A stretch of 64,000 bases of DNA from Nocardia fusca NBRC 14340. GTDB lineage: Bacteria; Actinomycetota; Actinomycetes; Mycobacteriales; Mycobacteriaceae. Made by a program: the position numbers and the translations under genes. Shown in pieces: positions 15,728-26,234 of the stretch. The stretch covers positions 124,001 to 188,000 of the forward strand of contig NZ_BDCU01000008.1 of assembly GCF_001618425.1 (NCBI RefSeq), read 5' to 3'. Below the pieces are notes generated by a model, which worked only from the letters and a program-made list of their open reading frames with translations, was not told the origin of the DNA and made no database searches. Positions within the stretch are counted from its first letter, which is position 1. The number at the start of each line of letters is the position of its first letter.

Positions 15728-17244
15728 CCGCCGAGACCGCGACCCGCCCTGCCGGAGATCAGCAGGCCGCGGGTCGTTCCGTCCTGGCCGGTTCCCGGCG
15801 CGCCGGGGATGCCCTGCTGCGCCGGATGGGCCCGGCGACCGTCGCGTTCATCCTGCTGGCCGGGATCTTCGGGCTCGTGTTCACGGTGATGAGCCCGCCG
15901 TTCTGGGGTCACGACGAAGTCACCCAGTTCGGGCGCGCCTACCAGGTGGCCCACGGCGGCCTGGGCCCCACCCGGATCGACGACGACCGCGGCGTCGCCT
16001 ACGGCGGCGAGGTACCGGCGGCGATCGAAGCGCTGATGGGCTACGCGCTCGACGACTACACCCACAACCCGGGCGAACCGTATCCCGATGTGGCCGATCC
16101 CGCCGCCTACCAGCGGCTCGGCGATGCCCCGGTCACCGACGAACGCAAGATCATCTGGTTCACCAACACCGCCGCCTACTCCGCGGTCCCCTACGTGCCC
16201 AATGCGATCGGTATCGGATTCGCCGAACTGATCGACGCCGACGCCGGCACCATGGTGCGCCTCACCCGGTTGTCGGGGCTGGCCGCCTACCTGCTCGTGG
16301 TCGGCTTCGCCCTGTGGGCGCTGCGGGCGCACCGCATCCAGTGGCTGGCCTTCACCGTGGCCGTACTGCCCATCGCGGTGTTCCAGGCCGGGACGGTCAC
16401 CGCCGACACCCTCACCAACGCGCTGGCCGTCCTGGTGTCGGCGCTCCTGGTGAAAGGCCTGTTCCTCGGGGACCGGCTGGGCCGGGTGGAGACAGTCGCG
16501 GCGCTGGGTACCGCGATCGCGCTGCCGCTGTGCAAACCCACCTATGTGCTGCTCGCCATGCTGGTGGTGCTGATTCCGGCCGAGCGGATGGGCCTGACCG
16601 GTTGGCGCCGGTGGCTCACCTGGGCGTGCGCGGCGATCGGCGCGATCGGGTTCGCGGTGTGGATGAAGATCGCCGCGCCCACCGGCGAGGGCACCAGCCT
16701 CATGCGGCCCCCGCACCAGTGGTACACGGTGGACACCGGCGAACAGCTGATCGGCATCATCACCGACCCGTTCGGATTCCTGCGGACCTTCTGGGAGAGC
16801 ATTCTGCGGCGCGACCAGGAGTGGTTCACCGAATTCTTCGGGGAACTCGGTTTCGCCTATATCGAGGTGCCGGCCACCGCGATCGTGGCCTGCCTACTGG
16901 CCTTCGCGGTGAGCGTGGGGATGGCGGAACGCTTCGACCGCCCGGATTTCCGGCGCACGCTGGTGGTGGCGCTGACCATGGCGGCCGGTGTGGCGATGAT
17001 CTACGTCACCCTCTACATGTCCTTCACCCCGGTGGGCTACTACATCATCGACGGTGTCCAGGGCCGATACTTCGTTCCGCTGGCCATCGTGTCGTTCGCG
17101 GTACTGCTGCGCTGGATGCCCTTCCGCCTCCGTGGACCCGGCGACCGCGAACCCGGCCGCTACGCCGCGGTGACCGTCGTCGTCGCCGCGCTGATCGCCC
17201 TGATCGCCTCGGTGGCGAAGTACCACATCTACGTCTGGGCCTGA
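15724..17244 (+). CDS. DUF2142 polytopic membrane protein (probable GT-C enzyme)
   Basis: 506 residues with about ten to twelve membrane segments. After a first segment near 38-58, the extracytoplasmic loop starts SPPFWGHDEVTQFGRAYQ, the DUF2142 signature with acidic residues placed as in GT-C enzymes, and near the C-terminus has VQGRYFVPL, also diagnostic. DUF2142 proteins are thought to be polyprenyl-phosphate-sugar-dependent glycosyltransferases acting outside the membrane. It starts with TTG overlapping the stop of the GT2 gene (TTGA), so the two are coupled. With GtrA next door it forms a plausible donor-synthesis / flipping / transfer trio. Confidence 0.86.
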   Translation: MTAETATRPAGDQQAAGRSVLAGSRRAGDALLRRMGPATVAFILLAGIFGLVFTVMSPPFWGHDEVTQFGRAYQVAHGGLGPTRIDDDRGVAYGGEVPAAIEALMGYALDDYTHNPGEPYPDVADPAAYQRLGDAPVTDERKIIWFTNTAAYSAVPYVPNAIGIGFAELIDADAGTMVRLTRLSGLAAYLLVVGFALWALRAHRIQWLAFTVAVLPIAVFQAGTVTADTLTNALAVLVSALLVKGLFLGDRLGRVETVAALGTAIALPLCKPTYVLLAMLVVLIPAERMGLTGWRRWLTWACAAIGAIGFAVWMKIAAPTGEGTSLMRPPHQWYTVDTGEQLIGIITDPFGFLRTFWESILRRDQEWFTEFFGELGFAYIEVPATAIVACLLAFAVSVGMAERFDRPDFRRTLVVALTMAAGVAMIYVTLYMSFTPVGYYIIDGVQGRYFVPLAIVSFAVLLRWMPFRLRGPGDREPGRYAAVTVVVAALIALIASVAKYHIYVWA

Positions 17245-17268
17245 CAGCGACCGGAATCGCACCGGATA

Positions 17269-17299
17269 CGCCCGGTCCGCACTACGGCCGGGCCGGGCG
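17269..17299. terminator. GC-rich hairpin between convergent genes
   Basis: CGCCCGG pairs with CCGGGCG across the gap between the DUF2142 and rmlB stops; alternative pairings exist and there is no U-run. Confidence 0.4.
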
Positions 17300-17302
17300 T
17301 TG

Positions 17303-18616
<1,314 letters not shown>

Positions 18617-19336
18617 ATGCTCGTCAGGAGTTTGACCACGATGTCGACGCTGCTCATCGCCGCACTCGGCATCGCATCCGGCAGTGCCCACGCCGCGCCC
18701 ACCGACCTGCCGGCGCCGGTCGGCTTCACCGCAGAGGTTGTGGACGGGCGTTCCGTCGTCACCACCGATTCGGGGTCCATGGTGGTCGAGGACGGTACTT
18801 TCAAGATCAAAGCCGCCGATGGCACGGTGGTGGCCGGCACGCCGCTGACATTCCGGCTCGACGATTTCGAGTTCCCCATCGCGGCGGAGATCTCCGGCCA
18901 CACCGCGACGCTCACCCCGCAACTCGACCCGGACCGGGCGGTGTACCGACCGGCCGCGCTGCCCCATCAGGAAACAGCGCCCTGGAAGACCCCTTATGAC
19001 CGTGAGGTCGCCGCCTTCACCCGGCTCAAGGACACCATCGCCACCGGGGCGGCGATCGGTACCGCGGTCGGCGGGCTGGGCGGCGCCGCAGTCGGCTGTG
19101 TGCTCGGCGGCATCGCCGGCGCGACCGTGGCCGCGGCGACCATCGTCGGGCTCTTCGGTCCGTTCGTGCCGGCCGCGGTGGTCGGCTGCCTCGGCGGCAT
19201 CGTCGCGATCGGCGCCCTGGGCACGGTGGCCGGCCAACTCTTCGTCACCGCCCCGGTGATCATCGGAGCGGTGATCCAGTACGTCACCACCATCAACGAA
19301 CCGTTCCCGCCCCACGGATCGGGCCCGGCCCAGTAG
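18617..19336 (+). CDS. Secreted protein with Gly-rich hydrophobic C-terminus
   Basis: 239 residues from the ATG at 18617, supported by GAGGTG. A Sec signal peptide (about 1-31, cleavage near SAHAA) is followed by a beta-rich domain (35-130) beginning PVGFTAEVVDGRSVVTTD, and then two long Gly/Ala-rich hydrophobic segments (about 140-215), GTAVGGLGGAAVGCVLGG and GPFVPAAVVGCLGG, with two cysteines. Such glycine-zipper segments occur in membrane-inserting or outer-membrane proteins. Similar proteins are common in Nocardia, but the function is unknown. Confidence 0.8.
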   Translation: MLVRSLTTMSTLLIAALGIASGSAHAAPTDLPAPVGFTAEVVDGRSVVTTDSGSMVVEDGTFKIKAADGTVVAGTPLTFRLDDFEFPIAAEISGHTATLTPQLDPDRAVYRPAALPHQETAPWKTPYDREVAAFTRLKDTIATGAAIGTAVGGLGGAAVGCVLGGIAGATVAAATIVGLFGPFVPAAVVGCLGGIVAIGALGTVAGQLFVTAPVIIGAVIQYVTTINEPFPPHGSGPAQ

Positions 19337-19408
19337 GCCACGGCGGATCTCCGGCCGTCTTGCCCACCGGCGAAATATTCGCGGGTGGGCACGACGTTCG
19401 GTCCTGTC

Positions 19409-20230
19409 ATGAAGATCGGCGTCAATACCTTCCTGACCGATGAGGGCATCAGCGGGACCGTGCTCGGGCCGGCACTCGAGGAACGCGGTTTCGAATCGCT
19501 GTTCCTCGCCGAGCACTCGCATATCCCGGCGAGCCGGGAGTCCCCCTATCCCGGCGGCGGCGACCTCCCGCGGGTCTACTACCGCACCTTCGATCCCTTC
19601 GTCGTACTCGGCGCGATCGCGGCGGTCACCGACCGGCTCGTCCTGGGTACCGGGGTCACGCTGCTGATCCAGCGCGATGTCATCCACACCGCCAAGGAGG
19701 TCGCCACCCTCGACCACATCTCCGGCGGCCGTGCGGTCTTCGGCGTGGGTGTCGGCTGGAACCGCGAGGAGATGGCCGACCACGGCACCGATCCGCGCAC
19801 CCGCGGCGCCCTGCTGGACGAACAACTCGAGGCGATCATCCGGATCTGGACCGAGGACCTCGCCGAGTACCACGGGAAATTCGTCGATTTCGATCCGATC
19901 TACGCCTGGCCGAAACCCCACCGGCAACCCCATCCACCCGTTTTCATCGGGGGCGGCGAGGCGGCGGCGCGGCGCGCGCTCCGGCACGGCGTGGGCTGGA
20001 TACCCAACGGCGTCTCCGATGCCGGCGCGGTACCGGCCCAGCTCGCGGAGTTCACGGCAAGCGGTCTGCCGGTGACGGTGACCCCGGCCCCGGCGGACCC
20101 GGCGGTTCTGGACGCCTATGCCGAAGCCGGAGTGGAACGGGTGACCTTGAAGCTGGAAACGCAACCGGAAGCGGACTCCCTGCGCGATCTGGACGAACTC
20201 GCGAAAATGGTGGAGCGGTACCGGGACTGA
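19409..20230 (+). CDS. LLM-class F420-dependent oxidoreductase
   Basis: 273 residues starting at MKIGVNTFLTDEGI. It is a luciferase-like TIM-barrel protein of the TIGR03619 type, with FLAEHSHIP, TGVTLLIQRDVIHTAKEVA and GVGVGWNREEMADHG, which in this group contact F420. A GTG 24 bases upstream is an alternative start. Substrate unknown. Its stop lies four bases from the stop of the opposed papain-like gene. Confidence 0.88.
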   Translation: MKIGVNTFLTDEGISGTVLGPALEERGFESLFLAEHSHIPASRESPYPGGGDLPRVYYRTFDPFVVLGAIAAVTDRLVLGTGVTLLIQRDVIHTAKEVATLDHISGGRAVFGVGVGWNREEMADHGTDPRTRGALLDEQLEAIIRIWTEDLAEYHGKFVDFDPIYAWPKPHRQPHPPVFIGGGEAAARRALRHGVGWIPNGVSDAGAVPAQLAEFTASGLPVTVTPAPADPAVLDAYAEAGVERVTLKLETQPEADSLRDLDELAKMVERYRD

Positions 20231-20234
20231 ACGA

Positions 20235-22187
20235 TCAGGCGGGCAACCGGTCGGCGCCCCAGCTGCGGTGGACGTAACCCACCACCCGGTCCAGCTCCTC
20301 CCGGTCCACCGAGGCCAGTTCGCCGGGCTCCAGCGGATCGAAATGGAAGATGTAGAGGCGCGAGGCGAACTGTTCGAACGGCAGCGATGCCTCGCCGAAC
20401 CGTTCGCCGTGCCCGGCGGTGCCGACCACCACGCCGTCTCCCCAGTCCTGCCCGCTGTCGTTGTTCGGATTGTAGAAATAGACCCGCATCCGTTCCTGTG
20501 GGTCCAGTGCCACCCGCAGCACCGTGATCGCGTGCCAGCCGACGAATCGGGCAGCGCTGTCGGTCACCGCGACCCCGGCCGGCTGCGGGTGGATCAGCGG
20601 CTGGTTGCCGTTGTGGAACGGGTGGTAGCTCGCATAGAAATGCCGTAGGAACTCGTCGAGATCGGTCAGGTTACCGGTCGCCACGTCGACATTGATCCGG
20701 AAACCGCGCCCGGACCACCAGCCGTGGAATTCCGGGTTGATCCAGCGGTGCGGGTCGCCCTCCCGATCCACACAGCGCCGCCCCATCTCCGCGTAGATCC
20801 GGTCCAGATGGGGCACAACCAGCAGCGATACGGGGTCCAGGTCCACCGGCAGCTCGGTGGCGAGCCCGGCGGCACTATCGCGCGAGGAGATCGGCTCACC
20901 CTCGAAATGCATGACGATCTCGTCGTCGCGCGCGGCCCAGGCCAGTGTCTGCAGCAGGTAGTCGGGGTCGTTGTAGGCCCACATGGACAACGCCCGCGCG
21001 GACTGACAGGTCGGATTGTCGCCCTGGCCGATACCGAGCGGCAGCCCGAGCACCGACAACATGCCCGCCAGCAACCGGACGCGGGGGGCCGGGTCGGGTC
21101 CGAAGGCCTGGGTCAGCCGCTGCCGCGAATGCGCCGACAGTTGCAGCGCCAGCTGCCGCCACAGGGCGGGGGCGACCGGGGGCTGGTACAGGATGCCGCG
21201 TTCCAGCATCAGTGCCAGCCCGTAGATACACTGCGCCGTCTCGACGTGCACGGCCTCGTCGATCAGTTGTCGCACCAGTTCGTGGTAGCAGAGCAGGCAT
21301 TCGCGCCCGGTACTGGACAAACCCAGCGCCTCGCCCAGCAGGTACTCGCCCTTGCTCAGCAGGAAGCGCAGCAGCACGGCGTGGTACGGCGACACCAGGC
21401 CCGTATCGTGCATCGAGCGCGCGAAACCCGCTGTCTCGTACTGCAACGCGCTGTCGTCCATGGTCTCCAGCCGGGTGCGGTACACCTCGACACCGGGGTC
21501 CTCACGGCAGGAGTCGGTGGTGCCGTACAGGCTGCTGATCAGCCGGTCCGCGCCCAGCCCGCCGGCGCCCAGATCGATATCCGGATTACTGCGTGCCACC
21601 GCGATCTGGGTGATCATCCGTTTCACCGAGTCGACCTGGATCGGGCGCTGCCGCAGGATCCGCCAGATCTCGTCGACCAGATTCTCCAGAACCTTCTCGT
21701 AGCCCACCTCCTCCACCAGGTGGCGCAGCAACTCCCGCGGCACCTGGGCCATCCGGCCCTGCTGGGTCCGCTCGGCTTCGGACGGAGGTGTGAACAGCAG
21801 CGACAGGTTGATGGCGAGCACCTGCGACACGTGGTGGTGGGCCTGCTCCGCGGAGATCTGCGGATGCACGTACGCGCCCTTGGCGACCTCCAGCAACCGT
21901 AGATCGCTCACCGTCTCGAGGACGACGGTGTCCGGGTTGGTGCTGCGCAGCGAGCCGCTGCTCAGCGACGGGATGAGGATCTGCGGGCGCGCCCAGTCGG
22001 TGCCGAGGAACAGTCCGGCGGTATCCAGCCGCGCCGCACGCGACCGCACCGCGGCGCAGCCTCCGGGCAGCAGCAGTACTCGGCGCAGCGCGCCGAATAC
22101 TCGCGACAGCTTGACCTGCTTACCGAAATCACCGGCATCCGCAAGTGCCTGGGTGGCGTCGTCCAATCGGGCCAGATGCCTGTCCAT
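20235..22187 (-). CDS. Large protein with predicted papain-like Cys/His/Asn domain
   Basis: 650 residues from the ATG at 22187, preceded by GGTGGGGAG; a TTG ten codons upstream is less likely. No signal peptide or membrane segment is seen. Residues 1-380 are mostly helical and unlike families I know. The C-terminal region shows an ordered papain-like pattern: GQGDNPTCQSARALS gives Gln388 and Cys394, six residues apart as in papain; FVGWHAITVLR gives His552; and YFYNPNNDSGQDWGDG gives Asn573/575 in a context like the papain N-S-W-G-x-x-W-G segment. This predicts a cysteine protease, amidase or transglutaminase-like enzyme, by my own reading rather than a database match. It lies 69 bases downstream of an ATP-grasp gene. 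Confidence 0.75.
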   Translation of the reverse strand: MDRHLARLDDATQALADAGDFGKQVKLSRVFGALRRVLLLPGGCAAVRSRAARLDTAGLFLGTDWARPQILIPSLSSGSLRSTNPDTVVLETVSDLRLLEVAKGAYVHPQISAEQAHHHVSQVLAINLSLLFTPPSEAERTQQGRMAQVPRELLRHLVEEVGYEKVLENLVDEIWRILRQRPIQVDSVKRMITQIAVARSNPDIDLGAGGLGADRLISSLYGTTDSCREDPGVEVYRTRLETMDDSALQYETAGFARSMHDTGLVSPYHAVLLRFLLSKGEYLLGEALGLSSTGRECLLCYHELVRQLIDEAVHVETAQCIYGLALMLERGILYQPPVAPALWRQLALQLSAHSRQRLTQAFGPDPAPRVRLLAGMLSVLGLPLGIGQGDNPTCQSARALSMWAYNDPDYLLQTLAWAARDDEIVMHFEGEPISSRDSAAGLATELPVDLDPVSLLVVPHLDRIYAEMGRRCVDREGDPHRWINPEFHGWWSGRGFRINVDVATGNLTDLDEFLRHFYASYHPFHNGNQPLIHPQPAGVAVTDSAARFVGWHAITVLRVALDPQERMRVYFYNPNNDSGQDWGDGVVVGTAGHGERFGEASLPFEQFASRLYIFHFDPLEPGELASVDREELDRVVGYVHRSWGADRLPA

Positions 22188-22256
22188 GGACTCCCCACCG
22201 CTGCTGAGTGGACTCAATCGCCGAACCTCCCCGACGAACCCGTTGCCGACAACGGA

Positions 22257-23504
22257 TCAAATATAGAAATCGAGCTCTTCCTGCCTTTTCAACAGGTCCC
22301 GGAGAGTGTACGGGTCCTCCCCGAAGAAGTACAGAAGACCCCAATGGTTTCCGAAAGCCGTACGTTTCATCACTTTTTCGGTCAGCGGAGCGGTGAGCTC
22401 GTGGGAATCGAAATATTCGTGATCTTCGGTCTCCTCCGGGACCGACAATCGGCTGACCACCCGGCGGCGCGGATATACCCCGAATGTGCCCGCATGACCT
22501 TTGGCGTCGACCACCTCCTCCGGGAAGAATGACGTTATCTCCTCTTCCGTCGTCTTGGGGTCGAATGCGAGCACCAGCCCGTGGTATGCGTTGAATCCGT
22601 ACGCCCGCTCCAGCAACTCGAACACCTTGAATCCCGGCGGCCGGTAGGCGACCTCACCGAAATACATCTCGCCGTCACTGGTCACGAAATACTCGGGATG
22701 GACGAATCCGAATTCGATATCGAACGTCTTGATGAGCCGTTCCACCTGGCGAGTTATCTCCGGCCGGTACTTCTCCAATTCCGGGGTCGCCGGGACGAAA
22801 ACAGAGTAGCCGAGTGTCACATATTCCGAAATATTGAGAAAGCGGATCCTACCGTCGTGGATCCATGCCTCGACCGCGAATTCCCAGCCGTCGAGATGGG
22901 ACTCCATCAGTACCGGGAATTCGTCGTCGGGGATGGTCTCGATCTCGTCAGGTGTACGGATGACCCGGTGACCGAGGCAGCCGGCCTTGTCGAACGCCTT
23001 GATATGGATGGGGTCGTTGGGGTCGCCGTCGAGTTTCATCAATGTCTGGTTGACCCGTTTCAGGAAACGGATCACGTCGTCGCGCTCGTGGGCTTCCTCG
23101 AATATTCCGACCCTGATACCGCCGAGCTGTGCGCGCCGTTTCATCAGAGCTTTGTCCCGCAACAGCATGGCCTGGCCGAAGAGCCGCGGGTTGTCCATCA
23201 GTACCGAATTTATGGCCCCCGCCCATTCGACGGTTTCCTCGAAGATCGGGATGGCGACGTCGACACCCATGTCACGCAACGTCTCGGCGATTTCCACCGA
23301 ACGTTCGTTCAGTCTTTCGAAATTCCAGGGGATATATGGTATCCCGTGCTCGGCACAGTATCCCTCCGCCCATTCCGGGGCCACCACCACGTAACGCCTG
23401 TCGAAACGATCTATTGCCTCGACCGCATTGAGACTCCACCCCAAAAGCGCTACATACCCCTTGTCCGGGTTTCGTTTTCTCGCGTCCACAGCCGGAACCG
23501 ACAA
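22257..23504 (-). CDS. ATP-grasp superfamily ligase
   Basis: About 415 residues. A TTG at 23504 is chosen because AGGGGAG precedes it; GTG at 23534 or 23489 are alternatives. The N-terminal pre-ATP-grasp domain starts YVALLGWSLNAVEAIDRFD. The ATP-grasp core has LLRDKALMKRRAQLGGI, the adenine-binding region FPVLMESHLDGWEF and the metal-binding end HPEYFVTSDGEMYFGEVAYRPPG, an E-x-x-x-R variant of E-x-N-x-R. Such enzymes form amide or thioester bonds through acyl-phosphates, often on amino acids or peptides. The DNA is visibly richer in A/T than the neighbours. It is upstream of, and probably co-transcribed with, the papain-like gene. Confidence 0.85.
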   Translation of the reverse strand: MSVPAVDARKRNPDKGYVALLGWSLNAVEAIDRFDRRYVVVAPEWAEGYCAEHGIPYIPWNFERLNERSVEIAETLRDMGVDVAIPIFEETVEWAGAINSVLMDNPRLFGQAMLLRDKALMKRRAQLGGIRVGIFEEAHERDDVIRFLKRVNQTLMKLDGDPNDPIHIKAFDKAGCLGHRVIRTPDEIETIPDDEFPVLMESHLDGWEFAVEAWIHDGRIRFLNISEYVTLGYSVFVPATPELEKYRPEITRQVERLIKTFDIEFGFVHPEYFVTSDGEMYFGEVAYRPPGFKVFELLERAYGFNAYHGLVLAFDPKTTEEEITSFFPEEVVDAKGHAGTFGVYPRRRVVSRLSVPEETEDHEYFDSHELTAPLTEKVMKRTAFGNHWGLLYFFGEDPYTLRDLLKRQEELDFYI

Positions 23505-23848
23505 AGCCTCTCCCCTCTCAATCCTATTTCGCACCTATCAGATCTCGAGGGCGCAATATCACGGCCGTACACGGAAAACCGCACCGGCACGGAATTCGGG
23601 CGGATACTCGACCGAATCCTCAACAAAAATATCGAGACGGATCTGGATCGGACCCCTGTATCGCCCTCATTCTCGGTGAGTACCCAGGAAAGCGCGCCAC
23701 CAAACGGCGCCGGGGCGCAGCGGGCCGGCCCACCGCGCGGTGGCGGCGCGCTCGCCCCCGGGACCGGCCCCGGCCCGCCGCACTCGACGGCGCGGCGAAG
23801 TACCGCCGCACGCAGCCGCACTCACCCGGGCTGGCACACTGACCGAAC
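23505..23848. other. Divergent intergenic region (ATP-grasp / rmlA)
   Basis: 344 bases between divergent genes. The part nearest the ATP-grasp gene (about 23530-23680) is A/T-richer than the window and contains AACAAAAATATCG, a plausible promoter region for that pair. The part nearest rmlA (23690-23830) is very GC-rich. I found no convincing small precursor-peptide gene on either strand. Confidence 0.5.
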
Positions 23849-24721
23849 ATGCGCGGAATCATTCTGGCGGGCGGCACCGGGTCGCGTTTGCATCCGATCA
23901 CGCGCGGGGTGAGCAAACAGCTGGTCCCGGTCTACGACAAACCGATGGTCTACTACCCGCTGTCCACTCTCATGCTGGCCGGGATCCGGGACATACTGGT
24001 GATCACCACGCCCGAGGACGCCGAATCCTTCCAGCGCCTACTGGGTGACGGCTCCCAGTTCGGGATCGCGATCGACTACGTCGTGCAGCCGGTGCCCGAC
24101 GGCCTGGCCCGGGCGTTCGTACTGGGCGCCGACCATATCGGCGGCGATCCGGCCGCACTGGTACTGGGCGACAACATCTTCCACGGACCCGGCCTCGGCA
24201 CCAGCCTGAACCGGTTCGCCGAGCTCGACGGCGGCGCCATCTTCGCCTACCGGGTATCCGACCCGACCGCTTACGGCGTGGTCGAATTCGCCGACGGCAA
24301 GGCGATTTCCATCGAGGAGAAACCCAAGCTGCCGCGGTCCAACTATGCCGTGCCGGGACTGTATTTCTACGACAACGACGTGGTGGAGATCGCGCGCGGG
24401 CTGCGCCCCTCCGGCCGCGGCGAATACGAGATCAGCGATATCAACCGGGCTTATCTGGAGGCGGGCAAGCTCCGTGTCGACGTGCTGGCCCGCGGTACCG
24501 CCTGGCTGGACACCGGCACCTTCGACTCACTGCTGGACGCGGCCAACTATGTCCGCACCATCGAGGAGCGGCAGGGCCTGAAGATCGGAGTACCCGAGGA
24601 GGTCGCCTGGCGAATGGGTTATATCGACGACGAGCAACTGTGCCTGCTCGCCGACCCGCTCACCCGTTCCGGTTACGGTAAGTACCTGCTCGATCTGCTC
24701 GAGCACGGACGAAGTTGGTGA
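23849..24721 (+). CDS. rmlA: Glucose-1-phosphate thymidylyltransferase RmlA
   Basis: 290 residues. The nucleotide-binding signature [18 protein letters not shown] opens the protein, followed by [20 protein letters not shown] and VLGDNIFHG. It makes dTDP-glucose, the first step of dTDP-L-rhamnose synthesis. Length and motifs match the long RmlA group. rmlC follows after eight bases, so the two form an operon. Confidence 0.96.
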   Translation: MRGIILAGGTGSRLHPITRGVSKQLVPVYDKPMVYYPLSTLMLAGIRDILVITTPEDAESFQRLLGDGSQFGIAIDYVVQPVPDGLARAFVLGADHIGGDPAALVLGDNIFHGPGLGTSLNRFAELDGGAIFAYRVSDPTAYGVVEFADGKAISIEEKPKLPRSNYAVPGLYFYDNDVVEIARGLRPSGRGEYEISDINRAYLEAGKLRVDVLARGTAWLDTGTFDSLLDAANYVRTIEERQGLKIGVPEEVAWRMGYIDDEQLCLLADPLTRSGYGKYLLDLLEHGRSW

Positions 24722-24729
24722 GTGGGTAG

Positions 24730-25284
24730 ATGCGGATCAGTGAGATGTCGGTCCCCGGCGCCTGGGTTTTCACACCGAGAATCCACGGTGACGACCGGGG
24801 CGCCTTCGCCGAGACCTTCCGGGCCTCGGAGTTCGAGAAGGCCACCGGCCGGGCCTTCGATCTGCTGCAGGTCAACACCTCGGTTTCGGCCGCCGGCGTC
24901 CTGCGTGGCATCCACTACACCGACGATCCCCCCGGTCAGGCCAAATACGTGACCTGCGGACGCGGCGCCTTCCTCGACGTCGTCGTCGATCTGCGGCCCG
25001 GCTCCCCCACCTTCGGCCGCTGGGACAGTGTGGTGCTCGACGATGTGAAGCGCCGGTCGGTGTTCCTGTCCGAAGGGCTCGGGCACGCGGTGCTGTCATT
25101 ACAGGACGAGTCGGTCCTCACCTATCTGTGCTCACTCGAGTACAGCCCCGAGCACGACCACGATCTGGACGCCTTCGATCCGGACCTGGCCATCGACTGG
25201 CCGGAGACCGGCCGGGACGGGCGGCGGCTCACCTTTCTGCGCTCCCCGAAGGATGCCGCGGCGCCCCGGTTGCGGGACCGCTGA
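24730..25284 (+). CDS. rmlC: dTDP-4-dehydrorhamnose 3,5-epimerase RmlC
   Basis: 184-residue cupin that epimerises dTDP-4-keto-6-deoxyglucose at C3 and C5. It has the catalytic-histidine segment GVLRGIHYTDDPPGQAKYV, PGSPTFGRWDSV and the active-site SEGLGHAVLSLQD. It ends shortly after DAAAPRLRDR and lacks roughly the last twenty residues of the M. tuberculosis protein, a region outside the active site. It is the second gene of rmlA-rmlC. Confidence 0.94.
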   Translation: MRISEMSVPGAWVFTPRIHGDDRGAFAETFRASEFEKATGRAFDLLQVNTSVSAAGVLRGIHYTDDPPGQAKYVTCGRGAFLDVVVDLRPGSPTFGRWDSVVLDDVKRRSVFLSEGLGHAVLSLQDESVLTYLCSLEYSPEHDHDLDAFDPDLAIDWPETGRDGRRLTFLRSPKDAAAPRLRDR

Positions 25285-25400
25285 AATACACGGGTCGCGC
25301 CACAGCCGATCGGCCCCGCCCGCAGTCGGGTCATGCGGCCGTCCGATATCAGTGATGTGCCCTACTGCCGGCCTCCGGCGCTATCACGGGGGGTGCGGAG

Positions 25401-26042
25401 TTATTTGCGCGACCCGCGACGGAAACGCCAGAACTGCACCGCCCGCACATCTTCGGACAGCTGGTTCACCGGTTCGGCCACCTCGGACAGCACCTGGAAC
25501 AGGTCGTCGGCGAGGTCGCTGATGTGCTCCACCCGGGTTGCCAGCCGGGAGGCGTTCACCAGGAACTCCAGGAAGAGACGGACCGCGGCGGCGATCGTCA
25601 GCGCGAAAGGCAGCGCCAGCAGGGCCGCAAGTACTCCGAGCAACGCCGAGATCCGCCAGGCCAGCACGGTGCACACCACCGGCACGGTCACCGCGAAGAC
25701 CAGTCCGAGCAGGTAGACCAGCGGTAGCAACGTCCTGGTGGCGGGCCGGCGGAACTGCACGTCCAGGAGCCCGCGGACCGCGTCGGCGCCCCAGTGCCGG
25801 ACCGCCCGAGCACCGGCTTCGGGACGGGCTTCGTCCTCGGCGGCGGCAGCGTCGGCGAAGCGTCGCGCGGCTTCAGCGCGCCAACTGAGCTTCCGCCGGA
25901 TTCGCCGACCAGGCGAATCCGCAGTATCGTCCTCCTCCGGCGGTCTCACTCCTGCGCCGGCTGTGGGAGGAACCGCCGGCTCAGGTGCTCCGGCCGCCGC
26001 CGGACCGGTTCTCGGGGATTCGTCCGCTGCCTCGCTGGCCAT
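25401..26042 (-). CDS. DUF4282-type membrane protein
   Basis: 213 residues from the ATG at 26042, preceded by GGAAGGA. The first ~100 residues are Ala/Pro/Glu/Arg-rich and probably disordered. Two membrane segments follow near 115-137 and 142-167, joined by a short turn, then a helical tail with RLATRVEHISDLADDL. The arrangement fits DUF4282 proteins, whose function is unknown. It converges with rmlC and diverges from the next gene. Confidence 0.7.
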   Translation of the reverse strand: MASEAADESPRTGPAAAGAPEPAVPPTAGAGVRPPEEDDTADSPGRRIRRKLSWRAEAARRFADAAAAEDEARPEAGARAVRHWGADAVRGLLDVQFRRPATRTLLPLVYLLGLVFAVTVPVVCTVLAWRISALLGVLAALLALPFALTIAAAVRLFLEFLVNASRLATRVEHISDLADDLFQVLSEVAEPVNQLSEDVRAVQFWRFRRGSRK

Positions 26043-26234
26043 AACGGAATCCTTCCCGGATTGCGTGCGCGAAGCCAACCAGGATCCCGATGATCGTCCT
26101 GTACCAGTTGATATCGACTGCTGCCACAAATGAGAGGAAGCCGACAGTCGAAAAAAATCGCTGGAACGGCGTAACGCCCCGGGCACCCGGCACCGATACG
26201 ACCCATGAAAGCCGGAGCTTATCTATACCGGGGA

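Noticed and set aside
23450..23821. Small minus-strand frame upstream of the ATP-grasp gene as a precursor peptide
   Set aside because: It is Arg/Pro-rich, overlaps the ATP-grasp start, and has no ribosome-binding site or core-peptide pattern.
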